From Brevibacillus reuszeri (lineage in GTDB: Bacteria > Bacillota > Bacilli > Brevibacillales > Brevibacillaceae), in contig NZ_LGIQ01000020.1 of the NCBI RefSeq assembly GCF_001187725.1, positions 563 to 64,562 of the forward strand: DNA of 64,000 bases, read 5' to 3'. Shown here piece after piece: positions 42,540 to 52,400 of this stretch (positions are counted from its first letter, which is position 1; every line of letters begins with the position of its first letter). The notes below the pieces were generated by a model that was given only the letters and a program-made list of their open reading frames with translations, did no database searches and was not told the origin of the DNA. Position numbers and translations under genes: made by a program.

Positions 42540-44204
42540 TTACTGATTGCGTTCAACTACAGTTCGTTCCTTAGGAAGGAATTGGAATTTGGTTAAAAGC
42601 GCTGCAATACGCTTGCCTTTTGGCAAAAAGTGAATGTCATTTCGCGTCAAGCCACCGGTTTTTAATAACGCCAGCAAATAGACAACAGCTCCGGCTCCGA
42701 CAGCGATCAGACCTACGATGGTATGAAATAAACGCTCAGAGGTAACCACTTTTCCGAACAGTGCGGCTGCTCCCCATTCTACCACCAACACCACCACTGA
42801 CATCATGATGACCGAGATAAATGGCCTCAGCGCTGTTTGACGCAGACCGATTTTGGCCCCGGTATACTTTTTCACCGCAAGCACGTTCAAGCCCATTGCG
42901 ACCAGATACGCGAGCACTGTGGACAATGCCGCACCTGCAATTCCCCACAAGGGAACGAGTGCTAAATTGAGGACAAGCTTTACAACTACCCCGATAAACA
43001 AATTGCGCGCAGGTCGCATCACTCGGCCCATTCCTTGCAAAATTCCCGCACTCGCAATACTGAGCGTGGCAAAAATAATCGTGAACGACTGGATCGCAAG
43101 CGCCTGTGTTCCTTTATCATCTCCGTAAAGCATCACGTTGATGGGCTCAGCCAGCAGCGCGAGGCCAAAGGAAGCGGGCAAACCAAGCAAGAAAGTCAGG
43201 CGAATCGCTACTTCTGAACGATTGGCAATCAGCTTGTTTTGCCGTTGTGCCGCTGCTTCACTAATGGCAGGTACTAATGCCAGGGAAAGTGAGGTCGCAA
43301 AGAACGTCCCAAACTGAATGAGCGGCTGCCCGCGGTCAAACGCACCTTTTGCCAGCTTGGCCAAATCTTCATGCATTCCGCTCCACTGGAGCATGTTCAC
43401 GACTGTCACTGAGTCTACAAGTGGAACGAGCGGAAGCACCAATGCTCCCATACAGATCGGCAGTGCATAATACAACAAGCTTTGCAGCACCTGACGATTC
43501 GTCCACGCACTTACACCTGAAGACTGTACTTGAGTGGTAGTAATCGGAAGCAGGTTATGCTTGTCCTTTCTCCAATACCACAGCAATACGAGAACAGCGG
43601 CCACACCGCCGGGGAATGCTGCAAAGACTGCACCGGTTCCCGCCAAATAAGCATCTTGATACACATTCATTGCCCAAAATGCGGACAATAAAATAAATAC
43701 AACGCGAATTAACTGCTCAGCGACTTGTGAAACACCTGTGGGCATCATATTTTGATGTCCTTGAAAATAACCTCGTAAAATAGCTGCCATCGGTACTAAC
43801 GGTAACGACCAGGCTACCGCCCGAAGCGGTGTAGTCAAATGCTGATCGCCCATAAACGTGGCAATAAGAGGGGCTCCTGAATACAACAGGAGAAAGAAAA
43901 AGAAGCCGAGGATCACGAGTGATATACTGGCAACGCGAAATGCTCTGCGTGCCCCGATTACATCACCAACTGCCACACGCTCCGAGACGATCTTGGAGAT
44001 GGCAATCGGAAAACCTGCGGTCGCCAAAATCAGGAGAGTCGTGTATAGCGGGTATACTTGCATGTATACGTACAAACCGATGTCACCGGCAATATTTTGG
44101 TACGGAATGCGGTATACTGCGCCCAAAAGCTTGGAGACAAGACCGGCAACCCCGAGAATCGCGGCGCCTTTCACAAATTGAACAGATGCCTTTTCTTGAC
44201 CCAT
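42540..44204 (-). CDS. yabM: MOP-family lipid flippase (SpoVB/YabM type)
   Basis: A 554-residue multidrug/oligosaccharidyl-lipid/polysaccharide exporter with 14 or so membrane segments, starting GAAILGVAGLVSKLLGAVYRIPYQN, characteristic of SpoVB and YabM. Such proteins flip lipid-linked wall precursors. Position between spoVT and yabN identifies it as YabM rather than SpoVB itself. The start at 44204 has GGAGAGGAG upstream; an extension to 44255 is unsupported. In B. subtilis yabM directly follows spoVT, whereas here 3.3 kb of foreign-looking DNA intervenes. Confidence 0.88.
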   Translation of the reverse strand: MGQEKASVQFVKGAAILGVAGLVSKLLGAVYRIPYQNIAGDIGLYVYMQVYPLYTTLLILATAGFPIAISKIVSERVAVGDVIGARRAFRVASISLVILGFFFFLLLYSGAPLIATFMGDQHLTTPLRAVAWSLPLVPMAAILRGYFQGHQNMMPTGVSQVAEQLIRVVFILLSAFWAMNVYQDAYLAGTGAVFAAFPGGVAAVLVLLWYWRKDKHNLLPITTTQVQSSGVSAWTNRQVLQSLLYYALPICMGALVLPLVPLVDSVTVVNMLQWSGMHEDLAKLAKGAFDRGQPLIQFGTFFATSLSLALVPAISEAAAQRQNKLIANRSEVAIRLTFLLGLPASFGLALLAEPINVMLYGDDKGTQALAIQSFTIIFATLSIASAGILQGMGRVMRPARNLFIGVVVKLVLNLALVPLWGIAGAALSTVLAYLVAMGLNVLAVKKYTGAKIGLRQTALRPFISVIMMSVVVLVVEWGAAALFGKVVTSERLFHTIVGLIAVGAGAVVYLLALLKTGGLTRNDIHFLPKGKRIAALLTKFQFLPKERTVVERNQ

Positions 44205-44254
44205 GTGCGTGAAATTTCTCCTCTCCAACCAGAAACTTCGTCCATTATACCACA

Positions 44255-44371
44255 AGAAAACATCGATCGAGGTCTCCCCAAGGAGGAGCGACCGCGTTTT
44301 TGCGGAAGGTTGACATGCACACCAGAATTCATAAGCGGCGCGCTTATAAATTCTTATACATTTAGAAAACC
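44255..44371. repeat. hairpin-rich dispersed repeat, copy R1
   Basis: About 117 bp nearly identical to 47324-47439. It is a chain of small hairpins: TCCCCAAGGAGGA, CCGCGTTTTTGCGG and an imperfect palindrome GAATTCATAAGCG/CGCTTATAAATTC. It starts and ends with the string AGAAAACCT-like plus a short inverted repeat. No protein is encoded. Confidence 0.75.
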
Positions 44372-44540
44372 TCTATCGAGGCTAATCAAGATGAGCGATC
44401 GCGATTTAGCCGATGAACAAAGACGTCTTTCTTCTTGAAAGGCGTCAGATTGTTGAGAAACCCCATACATTCTGGGGTTTCTTATTTTGGGTATCGTCTT
44501 TTTTTAATGAAGAGTATCGGTTTTATCTATTCTTTCGCCC

Positions 44541-44856
44541 TTAACCTTGCTTCGCAAGGTAGAGGGCGATCTTTTTCATATTCTGTACCGCTGCGGTCAT
44601 GAGTGCTTGCTCGGTAACATTCCGTATCCCCCTCAAACGGCAATAGCGAAACCACCAAAAATATCATTTTAAATAAAATCAAGGGATCAATGGCAGGACG
44701 TCCATTATCCTCGCAGTAATAAGGGCGAACTTTATCCAAGATAAACGAAAAGTCGATATATTTATCTATTTTGCGGAGCATGTGGTCTTGAGGAACGAGT
44801 TGCTCAATGGAAACAAACTCGTACGCTGTTTGTTTATCTTTATTTGAACGTAACAT
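44541..44856 (-). pseudogene. internally deleted IS1182-type transposase
   Basis: The frame from ATG 44856 begins like IS1182-family transposases (LVPQDHMLRKIDKYIDFS, then RPAIDPLILFKMIFL), about 60 residues. It is then joined in a shifted frame to the family's C-terminal tail (RNVTEQALMTAAVQNMKKI, ending LYLAKQG). The catalytic core is missing, so the element cannot transpose by itself. A hairpin GAAACCCCA/TGGGGTTTC (44456-44480) lies downstream. Confidence 0.75.
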
Positions 44857-44931
44857 TACGATCACCTACCGTTAAAGTTTACCTATATTATAAAATATTA
44901 ACGCGGTGTCGTATTGAAACATTTGGGCATT

Positions 44932-44993
44932 AAGAAAGGCTGCCGACTTTATCGACAGCCTGAGGCTGGTCTTTGACCAAGCCCTTTTTTATT
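44932..44993. other. probable edge of the IS1182-type remnant
   Basis: GGCTGCCGA and CGACAGCC form a hairpin, followed by CTGGTC/GACCAAG and a T-rich stretch, resembling terminator-like ends found next to IS1182 elements. The exact IS boundary cannot be fixed without a reference. Confidence 0.35.
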
Positions 44994-45116
44994 TCCCTCA
45001 CTGCTTAATCTTCCTTTTGAAATCACAAAAATCTCCCAACCTTTCTAAGACTAATTGTAGTTTCGAGGTTGAGAGTTTACACAGATTATTTTACAGACTT
45101 TAGTAGTGTTCGTAAT

Positions 45117-45851
45117 TTAATGCTCAAATAACGTAGAAAGCTCTTCTAGCGTTAATTTTCTTACTTCATCAGTTGTTAGAACAGAAAAAATGAAATCTCT
45201 GGAATTTTCCTCCTCTTTAGTAGCAGGATTGGGTAGTAGTTCCCCCTCAGAAGTGTTAAAACGTTGGTTAAATTTTTCAAAGTTCGTGTTCCCCTCCATG
45301 GATACTTTCATATTCTTAATCTGTCCGTTTTGTAGTAATAGTTCATACTGAGCTGTTACAGTTATACTTTCACTACTGTATTTATCAATTGAAATATTTG
45401 TTACTGTATATTTCTTTGCCGGCAGCACACCTTCTTTTAATAACTTGATATACTCTTGGTATTCTGGATGAAGTGTTGAAAGATTATTTTGCAAACGCTG
45501 TTTAGCTTCTGGATGTATATGCCAAGTGATAAAAGAATATCTTTGTAATAAATCTTCCTCTGTTTTCACAGTAAAGAGTGTTGGCCATTCAGATTCCAAT
45601 TTTTGAATTAATATAGATAGTACTGATTCAGGAGATTTTATACGATCAATAATTTCCGACTTTTTCTTGTAGTCAACCTTCGAAACTGCCATGTTCGGTG
45701 TCTTTTCCCCCAGATTGCTGGATGTTTTAACAGTCTCGGCAGAACATGCCATTAAGCCAACTGCAAGGGGAATTAAGAGAAACAGCTTGCGCGCGTTAAT
45801 AATAATCAACCTCCCTAGAATAGGAATAGCGAACCTAATTCGGCTCGCCAT
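45117..45851 (-). CDS. orphan lipoprotein, function unknown
   Basis: Not recognised. A hydrophobic stretch RKLFLLIPLAVGLMAC ends in a lipobox, so the mature protein of about 210 residues is probably membrane-anchored outside. It is hydrophilic, rich in Lys, Glu and Thr, with no Cys after the lipobox. ATG 45851 lacks a ribosome site. AGGGAGG (45810-45816) is instead 6-9 nt before ATT codons at 45803 and 45800, which would give a normal lipoprotein signal; TTG 45809 abuts the site. It lies 21 nt after an M23 peptidase in AT-richer DNA, suggesting horizontal gain. Confidence 0.65.
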   Translation of the reverse strand: MASRIRFAIPILGRLIIINARKLFLLIPLAVGLMACSAETVKTSSNLGEKTPNMAVSKVDYKKKSEIIDRIKSPESVLSILIQKLESEWPTLFTVKTEEDLLQRYSFITWHIHPEAKQRLQNNLSTLHPEYQEYIKLLKEGVLPAKKYTVTNISIDKYSSESITVTAQYELLLQNGQIKNMKVSMEGNTNFEKFNQRFNTSEGELLPNPATKEEENSRDFIFSVLTTDEVRKLTLEELSTLFEH

Positions 45852-45872
45852 AAAAAGTTAATAGAATTTTCT

Positions 45873-46688
45873 CTATTTCCTAGCTTTTTCCTTTGCTTCT
45901 TCGAAGATTTTTTCATATTCTTCATCGGAAATATTAAAATCACTTTTCAATTTAGTTACTGTTCGTTCCGATTCATCGAGCGAATCGAACCAATTATCAA
46001 ACTCTTTTTCACCAACATAATTGATAAGAATTTGATCGAAGTATAAATCAGGATTATCATAGTCTCCATGCTCATGTACAATTTCATTTTCTTCTACATC
46101 GTTACTTGCTGTAAGGGCAAAGGAAGAAAGGAATCTCGGCCAAAAATAAACTGGGTTTATAGTTTCTTCCTTACGGTCGGTAAAAATAGGATTTTGACTC
46201 TTAGCATCATTTATATCAAAATGCAAATGGTACGGAACACCACCAGTGTTTCCGGAAGTTGCAATAGTATCTCCCTCATACACTGTATCGTATTGACTTA
46301 CTAATCTGGAGTTCTTTTTTAAATGAAGATAACGTGTATAAAGTGGTTTACCGTTCATAGCTTTATCATCATGCTCAATAACAATCACTTGTGTCCCGTC
46401 ACTAAAATTACCTGACATAACTACTTCACCATCTGCTACTGCGTAAACCAGCTCTAGATAAACACTAATGTCTATTCCTACATGATAGGGATTCCTTTCA
46501 CCTACCCTCGGTTCACCGTATTTACCTTTGATAGTACGATATCCATCTCCACTTGTTGGCCAGGTCCATCCATAATTTTTATAAATGTTATCCGGATCTG
46601 CAAATGGTTTTACTTCTGCTGCACTTACGATTCCAGCCATTCCAAGAGACAGTACTACTGTGGCTAATCCAACTTTTAAATATCTCAC
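45873..46688 (-). CDS. secreted M23-family metallopeptidase
   Basis: A 271-residue exported protein with signal peptide (cleavage near VSAAE) and a LytM-like M23 domain: YHVGIDIS gives the first zinc His and Asp, YTRYLHL the catalytic His and YHLHFDI the HxH. An additional ~90-residue C-terminal region rich in Asp and Glu has no clear match. M23 enzymes cut peptidoglycan cross-bridges or other Gly-rich peptides. GGGGGGTG precedes the ATG. Base composition is visibly lower in GC than the core genes, and the following lipoprotein gene may be a partner. Confidence 0.82.
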   Translation of the reverse strand: MRYLKVGLATVVLSLGMAGIVSAAEVKPFADPDNIYKNYGWTWPTSGDGYRTIKGKYGEPRVGERNPYHVGIDISVYLELVYAVADGEVVMSGNFSDGTQVIVIEHDDKAMNGKPLYTRYLHLKKNSRLVSQYDTVYEGDTIATSGNTGGVPYHLHFDINDAKSQNPIFTDRKEETINPVYFWPRFLSSFALTASNDVEENEIVHEHGDYDNPDLYFDQILINYVGEKEFDNWFDSLDESERTVTKLKSDFNISDEEYEKIFEEAKEKARK

Positions 46689-46819
46689 ACGTTACACCCC
46701 CCAAATATTGTAATATAACCCAATATCATACATTTAAATCAATTGGGTGTCTATTGAAATTATCCCTTATTTTCCCTTTTGTGAAAACCGCAATCTTTTA
46801 TCCCTGTAAACGCTAAACA

Positions 46820-47062
46820 AAAAGTTGACCATTTTTGGGGCAAACGCTCAGCTTTGAGTTGACCACCTACGATGCTTCATTTCACACAGAGTAGCATTTT
46901 ATTTCCTGCGCCAATGCTCGTCAAGGATAAAGGGTAAACCCCTTGCTACGCAAGTCCTTGGCGATCCTCAGCTCAGCAAAAACGTTTGCTAATAGGTGTG
47001 AAAATGATGATGTGTGTTAAGTCTTCCAGGTGGGTAACTTTATGATGAGCAAAATGGTCAAC
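46820..47062. mobile_element. possible IS21-like remnant (both ends, no transposase)
   Basis: AAAGTTGACCATTTTT at 46821-46836 faces an inverted copy at 47051-47062 (read on the minus strand TGTTGACCATTTT). A second block similar in both (TTGAGTTGACCACC inside the left end, AAAGTTACCCACC inside the right) follows. Repeated blocks inside each end are typical of IS21-family termini. Only about 240 bp remain between them. Confidence 0.4.
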
Positions 47063-47152
47063 ATTTTGGCGAGCGTTCACATATCCCTACTTCGCCAACT
47101 CACAAGGTTTTGAGTCGAGGAAATGTATCGCCAAAGAAGTTGAAAAATGGAT

Positions 47153-47199
47153 GCAAAAATTTCCTCCGCTACTTTGTTCAGAAATGTAATCTTTCTCCT
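47153..47199 (-). pseudogene. shard of a sigma-54-activator PAS coding sequence
   Basis: On the minus strand it reads KITFLNKVAEEI, identical to residues 237-248 of the activator encoded at 31923-34019, with only a few base differences over about 40 bp and the same orientation. The flanks do not match, so a paralogous activator gene was probably here once, or a fragment was copied. Confidence 0.5.
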
Positions 47200-47323
47200 T
47201 CTCCTGAACCACTGTACAGGTATTCGAGGGGAAAGAACATTGCTTGTCAATCACGAGTGGAAGGTTCTAACTAGCCAGGACAGAGAAGCATTTTTCAAGC
47301 TTCGGGATTCGAGCAGTTCTCTA

Positions 47324-47480
47324 AGAAAACCTCTATCGAGGCCTCCTCAAGGAGGAGCGACCGCGTTTTTGCGGAAGGTTTACATGCGCTCCAGAATTCA
47401 TAAGCGGCGCGCTTATAAATTCTTATACGTTTAGAAAACCTGGCTACGCCAGGCCTTTTGGCGCGGTTGCACTTACACTG
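47324..47480. repeat. hairpin-rich dispersed repeat, copy R2 with module shared by R3
   Basis: 47324-47439 nearly duplicates R1. It continues into a second module (TTAGAAAACCTGGCTACGCC, AGGCCTTTTGGCG, GTTGCACTTA) that matches R3 at 59007-59056. It abuts the spoVT terminator. Confidence 0.75.
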
Positions 47481-47511
47481 GATAGTAATTTATAAGTTCT
47501 TATCTGTACAA

Positions 47512-47540
47512 GAAAAACAGCCCCGACATGCGAGGCTGTT
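47512..47540 (-). terminator. terminator after spoVT
   Basis: Minus strand AACAGCC, 11-nt loop region, GGCTGTT, then TTTTC. It starts 14 nt past the stop codon. Confidence 0.75.
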
Positions 47541-47553
47541 TCTTTTTTTGCAC

Positions 47554-48096
47554 CTATTGTTCCATCTGTTTGGCGAGGAAGCCGGCTGCTGTTTCAGCCA
47601 TTTTCATCTCCAGATCACTCATTTTGGTGGATTCATTTTTGTTGAGCAGAATGACCGACCCGATTGGATCGCCACCTGCCACAATAGGGGCTACCACGAA
47701 TGATCCGTACGTCTCATTCATATCACGACAAATTTCATAAGACCCTGCATTTTTTTCCAAACGTGTTTTTCTTTCCTCCAAGCTCTTTTCCACGATACTG
47801 CCAATCGCTTTTTCCAGGTATTCTTTTTTCGACGCACCTGATACCGCAATTACGCTGTCCCTATCCGAAATCAATACCGTATGATTCAAGCTCTCATACA
47901 GAGAGTCAGCGTATTCTTTTGCGAAATCTCCCAGTTCTCCAATCGGCGAATACTTCTTGAGAATGACTTCTCCGTCACGATCCACAAAAATCTCAAGCGG
48001 GTCGCCTTCACGAATGCGTAGTGTACGACGAATCTCCTTGGGAATCACGACCCTGCCGAGGTCGTCAATTCGACGAACGATACCAGTTGCTTTCAT
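47554..48096 (-). CDS. spoVT: stage V sporulation protein T
   Basis: Forespore transcription factor that modulates sigma-G genes. The 180 residues comprise an AbrB-type swapped-hairpin DNA-binding domain (MKATGIVRRIDDLGRVVIPKEIRR) and a C-terminal GAF-like domain (~60-178), the known SpoVT architecture. Upstream TGGAAA, 17 nt, CATAGTTA on the minus strand is a weak sigma-G-like promoter. It sits between the prsA-like gene and the insertion, as in Bacillus next to mfd and yabM. Confidence 0.95.
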   Translation of the reverse strand: MKATGIVRRIDDLGRVVIPKEIRRTLRIREGDPLEIFVDRDGEVILKKYSPIGELGDFAKEYADSLYESLNHTVLISDRDSVIAVSGASKKEYLEKAIGSIVEKSLEERKTRLEKNAGSYEICRDMNETYGSFVVAPIVAGGDPIGSVILLNKNESTKMSDLEMKMAETAAGFLAKQMEQ

Positions 48097-48295
48097 GTCA
48101 TGTTGCCTCGCTTTCCCTGAGAAGTGGGTAGTGAAATGAATGGGTGTTGGTTGGTTAGCTGTATTTTTTCCTGAAATTCTAATTTTAACTATGCGTGACG
48201 GTTGTAATTTTTTCCAGATTGTTTTAGTTACTCTCCCCCGGGTGGTAGCGAGTGATTATAGTATTTGCCCACACTTGAAGAATATGCGAGAAAAC

Positions 48296-48323
48296 GAAAA
48301 AACAGGGAGAATTGCCTCCCTGT
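48296..48323 (-). terminator. terminator after the PrsA-like gene
   Basis: Stem ACAGGGAG/CTCCCTGT with a 6-nt loop and a T-rich run on the minus strand. Confidence 0.8.
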
Positions 48324-48339
48324 TTTTTTATGAACGCAT

Positions 48340-49410
48340 TTATTTAGCTGCTGGTTGTTTAGCCTCAGGTACGTTGTACTTGGTGATGAGCTTGTCCAGC
48401 TCGTTTTTACCAAATTCGTCATAGCCTTTTTCCAGTGCACTTGCACGGAGCTGGTCCTTCATTTCGTCAAACGTTTTTTCTTTGCGTTCTTCTACTTTAA
48501 TAATGTGGTAACCATAATCCGTTTTGACCGGTGGTCCCACTTCTCCAACCTTTTGGTTCAGGGATGCCTCTTTAAACTCAGGCACCCACCCAGTTACATC
48601 AGCATTTGCATACAGGCCGCCGTTTTCCTTGCTGCCTGGATCATCCGTAAATTCCTTCGCAAGCGTTGCGAAGTCCTCCCCTTTTTTCAGGCGAGCTTCC
48701 AGATCGTTAGCCAGCTTTAATGCTTCCTCTGGCGTACGTTTTTCTGTAGAGATCAGGATATGACGAACAGAAGCAGTCGTACGGGACGCTTTGTCCATAC
48801 TGTCATAAATTGGCTTCAGTTTCTCGTCGTTAATGTCCTTTTTCAGCACATTGATCGAGTCGTTAATGAGCGCCATTTGGTTGACAACCTTGTCCTTGGT
48901 TACTCCTTGGCCTTCAATCAGCTTGGTAAACTTCGCTTCGTCTTTGCCCAGAAAGCCCATATACTGGCCTTTGATTTTTTCAAAGGTTTTCTCAGCCAAA
49001 TCCTTGGATTCCTTTTGGATCGCAGCATCAGCGCGGGAAGCCAGAATCTTTGTTGCTGTGAACTCACGTGCAAAAGCTTTCAGCGCATCGTTATCGGCAA
49101 TCTCAATCATGCCGCCTTGTTGCGGGTTCATGAAATTGATGACACGCAAAAATTCCTCGAACTCCTGACCTGTTACAGTACCTCCCTGATACTCCACAAT
49201 TACTGCCTTAGGATCGACTGTAAACGGCAGAGTCAGTTTGGGAAATTGAGTCAACGGGTCATTGGCATCAGCTGCCTGGTTACCATTTTGACCTTCTGTC
49301 TGATTCGCTGGTGGTTGGTTAGACTGCGCATTTTCTTCTGCTTTACCGCATCCGGTCATGAGAGCCACGACCAATACAGCCGAAGATAAAATGGCTACAG
49401 AACGTTTCAT
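48340..49410 (-). CDS. PrsA-like peptidylprolyl isomerase lipoprotein
   Basis: Membrane-anchored parvulin foldase of 356 residues. The lipobox ALMTGC gives lipidated Cys21. A helical SurA/PrsA-type chaperone region (~75-210) is followed by one parvulin domain beginning VRHILIST and ending GYHIIKVEERK (about 215-310). It should help exported proteins fold on the outer face of the membrane. It lies 31 nt after mfd and before spoVT. B. subtilis has no foldase at this spot, and its main PrsA lies elsewhere, so this may be an additional one. Confidence 0.9.
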   Translation of the reverse strand: MKRSVAILSSAVLVVALMTGCGKAEENAQSNQPPANQTEGQNGNQAADANDPLTQFPKLTLPFTVDPKAVIVEYQGGTVTGQEFEEFLRVINFMNPQQGGMIEIADNDALKAFAREFTATKILASRADAAIQKESKDLAEKTFEKIKGQYMGFLGKDEAKFTKLIEGQGVTKDKVVNQMALINDSINVLKKDINDEKLKPIYDSMDKASRTTASVRHILISTEKRTPEEALKLANDLEARLKKGEDFATLAKEFTDDPGSKENGGLYANADVTGWVPEFKEASLNQKVGEVGPPVKTDYGYHIIKVEERKEKTFDEMKDQLRASALEKGYDEFGKNELDKLITKYNVPEAKQPAAK

Positions 49411-49441
49411 AATTAAGGTTCTCCCTTCCTGGCAGGCCCAA

Positions 49442-52400
49442 TCATTTGTCTAGGACATAGGGCTCTTTCGTACCAGTGTCTCGACGCACCTGATGGAATT
49501 GACGCAGCAGCTTTTCAACCAGCTGCACGCCTTCATCTTCTCTTAACCCTTTTACTTTAACAGCAATCGTGATCTGTTGTCCACCCGACAGGCCTACTCT
49601 TCTGCTCCAACTACTGGCAAGAGCGAACAAGGCTCCTCCATCAATGTTGTTGTTTTGGCTAGGATGCAGCAGCAGCTTGATCTCGTCCGGGTTCTTTTGA
49701 CTGATTTCCGTAATGTGGTGCTCCAGGGCATATACACGCAATCTGGAAATCGTCAGGAGATTATCAACCGGCTTTGGTACAGGACCGAAGCGGTCGAGCA
49801 GCTCTTCTGCCAGATCATCCACATCCTCGAGCGTTGCGACTGCCACAAACTTTTTGTACATTTCAATTTTTTGTCGACTATCCGTAATGTACAGCGACGG
49901 AATGTACGCATCCAGCTGCAGATTAATTTCCACAGGGGTGACGCTCTCTTGTTTGACTTCGCCTTTCAGCTCGTCAATTGCATCCTTTAGCATCTGACTG
50001 TACAAATCAAATCCGACTGTGTTGATAAACCCGTGCTGCTCTGCCCCAAGCAAATTACCCGCTCCACGAATCGACAAGTCACGCATCGCGATCTTGAACC
50101 CGGAACCGAGCTCGGTAAATTCCTTGATGGCTTGGAGGCGTTTCTCTGCTACCTCCGTCAGGACCTTGTCGCGCTGATACGTAAAGTAGGCGTACGCGAT
50201 CCGATTGGATCGACCGACACGTCCACGCAGCTGATACAGCTGGGACAAGCCCATTTTATCTGCATTGTAGATGATCAGCGTGTTTACATTCGGGATGTCC
50301 ACACCTGTCTCAATAATCGTCGTGCTCACGAGCACGTCAAAGTTGCCTTCTAAAAAGTCGAGAATGACCCCTTCCAGCTCGCTCTCATTCATCTGTCCGT
50401 GCGCTACCGCGATGCGGGCATCAGGAACCAGCATGGAAATTTGCTCTGCCATCTGCTCGATTCCCTGGACCTGATTGTACAGGAAGAATACTTGACCATC
50501 ACGGGCGAGCTCCCGTTCAATCGCTTCACGCACCAATGCCGGACTGTAATCCATAACATAAGTTTGCACCGGGAAACGATTTTCTGGAGGAGTTTCGATG
50601 ACGGACAAGTCACGAACGCCCAGCATAGACATATGCAAGGTCCGTGGAATTGGCGTTGCTGTCAGCGTCATGACATCGACATTCGTTTTGATCTGCTTCA
50701 GTTTTTCCTTGTGGCTTACACCGAAGCGCTGCTCCTCATCCACGATGAGCAGACCCAGCTCGCGGAATTGCAGGTCTTTGGAGAGCAAGCGATGCGTACC
50801 GATAACGACATCGACTGTACCTTCCTTCAGTCCCTTCAGGGAAGCATTCTGTTCTTTGCGTGAACGGAAACGACTCAAAACCTCAACGCGAATCGGATAT
50901 TCAGAGAACCGCTCGCGGAATGTTTCGTAATGCTGCTGAGCCAAAATCGTCGTCGGCACAAGAACGGCTACCTGCTTGCCATCCATGACTGCCTTAAAGG
51001 CTGCACGAATCGCTACCTCTGTTTTTCCGTAGCCTACGTCCCCACATACTAGACGATCCATCGGACGCTTTCGTTCCATGTCGGACTTGACCTCTGCAAT
51101 CGCGCGCAGCTGATCCGGCGTTTCCTGGTACGGGAACATTGACTCAAACTCACGCTGTTCTGTCGTGTCCGTAGAAAAGGAATGACCGACAGCCGCTTCC
51201 CGCACAGCATACAGCTTGATCAAATCCTCCGCAATGTCTTTGACCGAGGATTGTACCTTGTTTTTGACACGCTTCCACTCACTGCCGCCCAAGCTGTAGA
51301 TTTTGGGAGTAGCTTCTTCGCTCGCCACGTACTTCTGAACATGGTCGATCTGGTCAATCGGAACAAACAGGCTATCGCCCGCAGCGTATTGAATATGAAG
51401 ATAATCTTTATGAATTCCGAGTATTTCCTTGGTTTCAATTCCAAGGTATTTTCCAATTCCGTGATTGACGTGCACGACATAATCGCCCGGCTTTAATTCC
51501 AGGTAGTTTTTGATCCGCTCGGCGTTGTTCATCGTTTGCTGAACTTTGCGCGCCTTGCGCTGCTTCGCTGTAAATACCTCTCCTTCGGTGATGACGATCA
51601 GCTTGTTTAGCGGAAGCTCAAAGCCTGTTTGCAGGTTGCCCAAAATGATCGTAGGACGACCAGGCGGCACCATTTCTACGGCGTCACCAAGGACATCTGC
51701 TTCCATCTCATAATCATGCAGGACGCGCTCCAGTCTTCTGGCACGCTCCATATCGGCTGCTACAAAAACGATTTGATCCTGCGATTTCTTCCAGCGCGCC
51801 AGCTCCGTTTTCAGCACATTCATTTGCCCGTGGAAATTTTGCATCGTACGACAGGTCAGATTGACGATATTTTGCGGCTGGGTCTTCGGGGACTGCCTCA
51901 GGAACAAGGACAAGTAAACAATTTGCCGCTTTTTGGTCATCACGATATCTTCGTACGTACGGGACAGGCTGAGATTGGCCATGTACTCACCCTGAATAAT
52001 TCTGCCTGTGAGCCACTCCGCTTCTTCCTTTTGCAACTGGGCGGATGTATCCAAGACGCGAGAAGGCTCGTCAATAATAAGCAGGGTTTCTGCTGGCATG
52101 TAAGACAAAAGTGTATCCTCTGTCGGATAAATCACGGAGATGTAGGAATAAAGCTGCGGAAAGCGCTGACCCTGGCTCATTCTCTCTACATCTGTGCCGA
52201 TACGCTCGACAACTTTTTCCTTGGCTCCGCCATCCTTTAGCTTGGCAACGGTTTCACCAAGCTTCTGCTCTAAGCGCACAGCGGATTCTTGAAGCAATGG
52301 CGTGGAAGCAAACATTTCCTTTGCAGGGCCGATCACATACGTCTGAACGGACTCCAGAGACCGCTGTGAAAGCATGTCAAAGGTACGGATCGAGTCCACT

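Larger units (their letters stand above)
46689..47323. other. gene-free stretch with IS21-like ends and a gene shard
   Basis: No intact gene. It holds two facing GTTGACCATTTT ends (46820-47062), a 40-bp piece of a PAS-domain coding sequence (47153-47199) and frame-broken sequence with traces of transposase-like text. It probably records successive insertions and deletions. Confidence 0.5.

Noticed and set aside
47147..47434. Plus-strand 95-codon frame
   Set aside because: It covers the antisense of the PAS shard and part of repeat R2 and has no ribosome site, so it is not a gene.
44255..47480. CRISPR array
   Set aside because: The repeats are two long copies and one partial copy with internal hairpins, not short units with regular spacers, and no cas gene is present.
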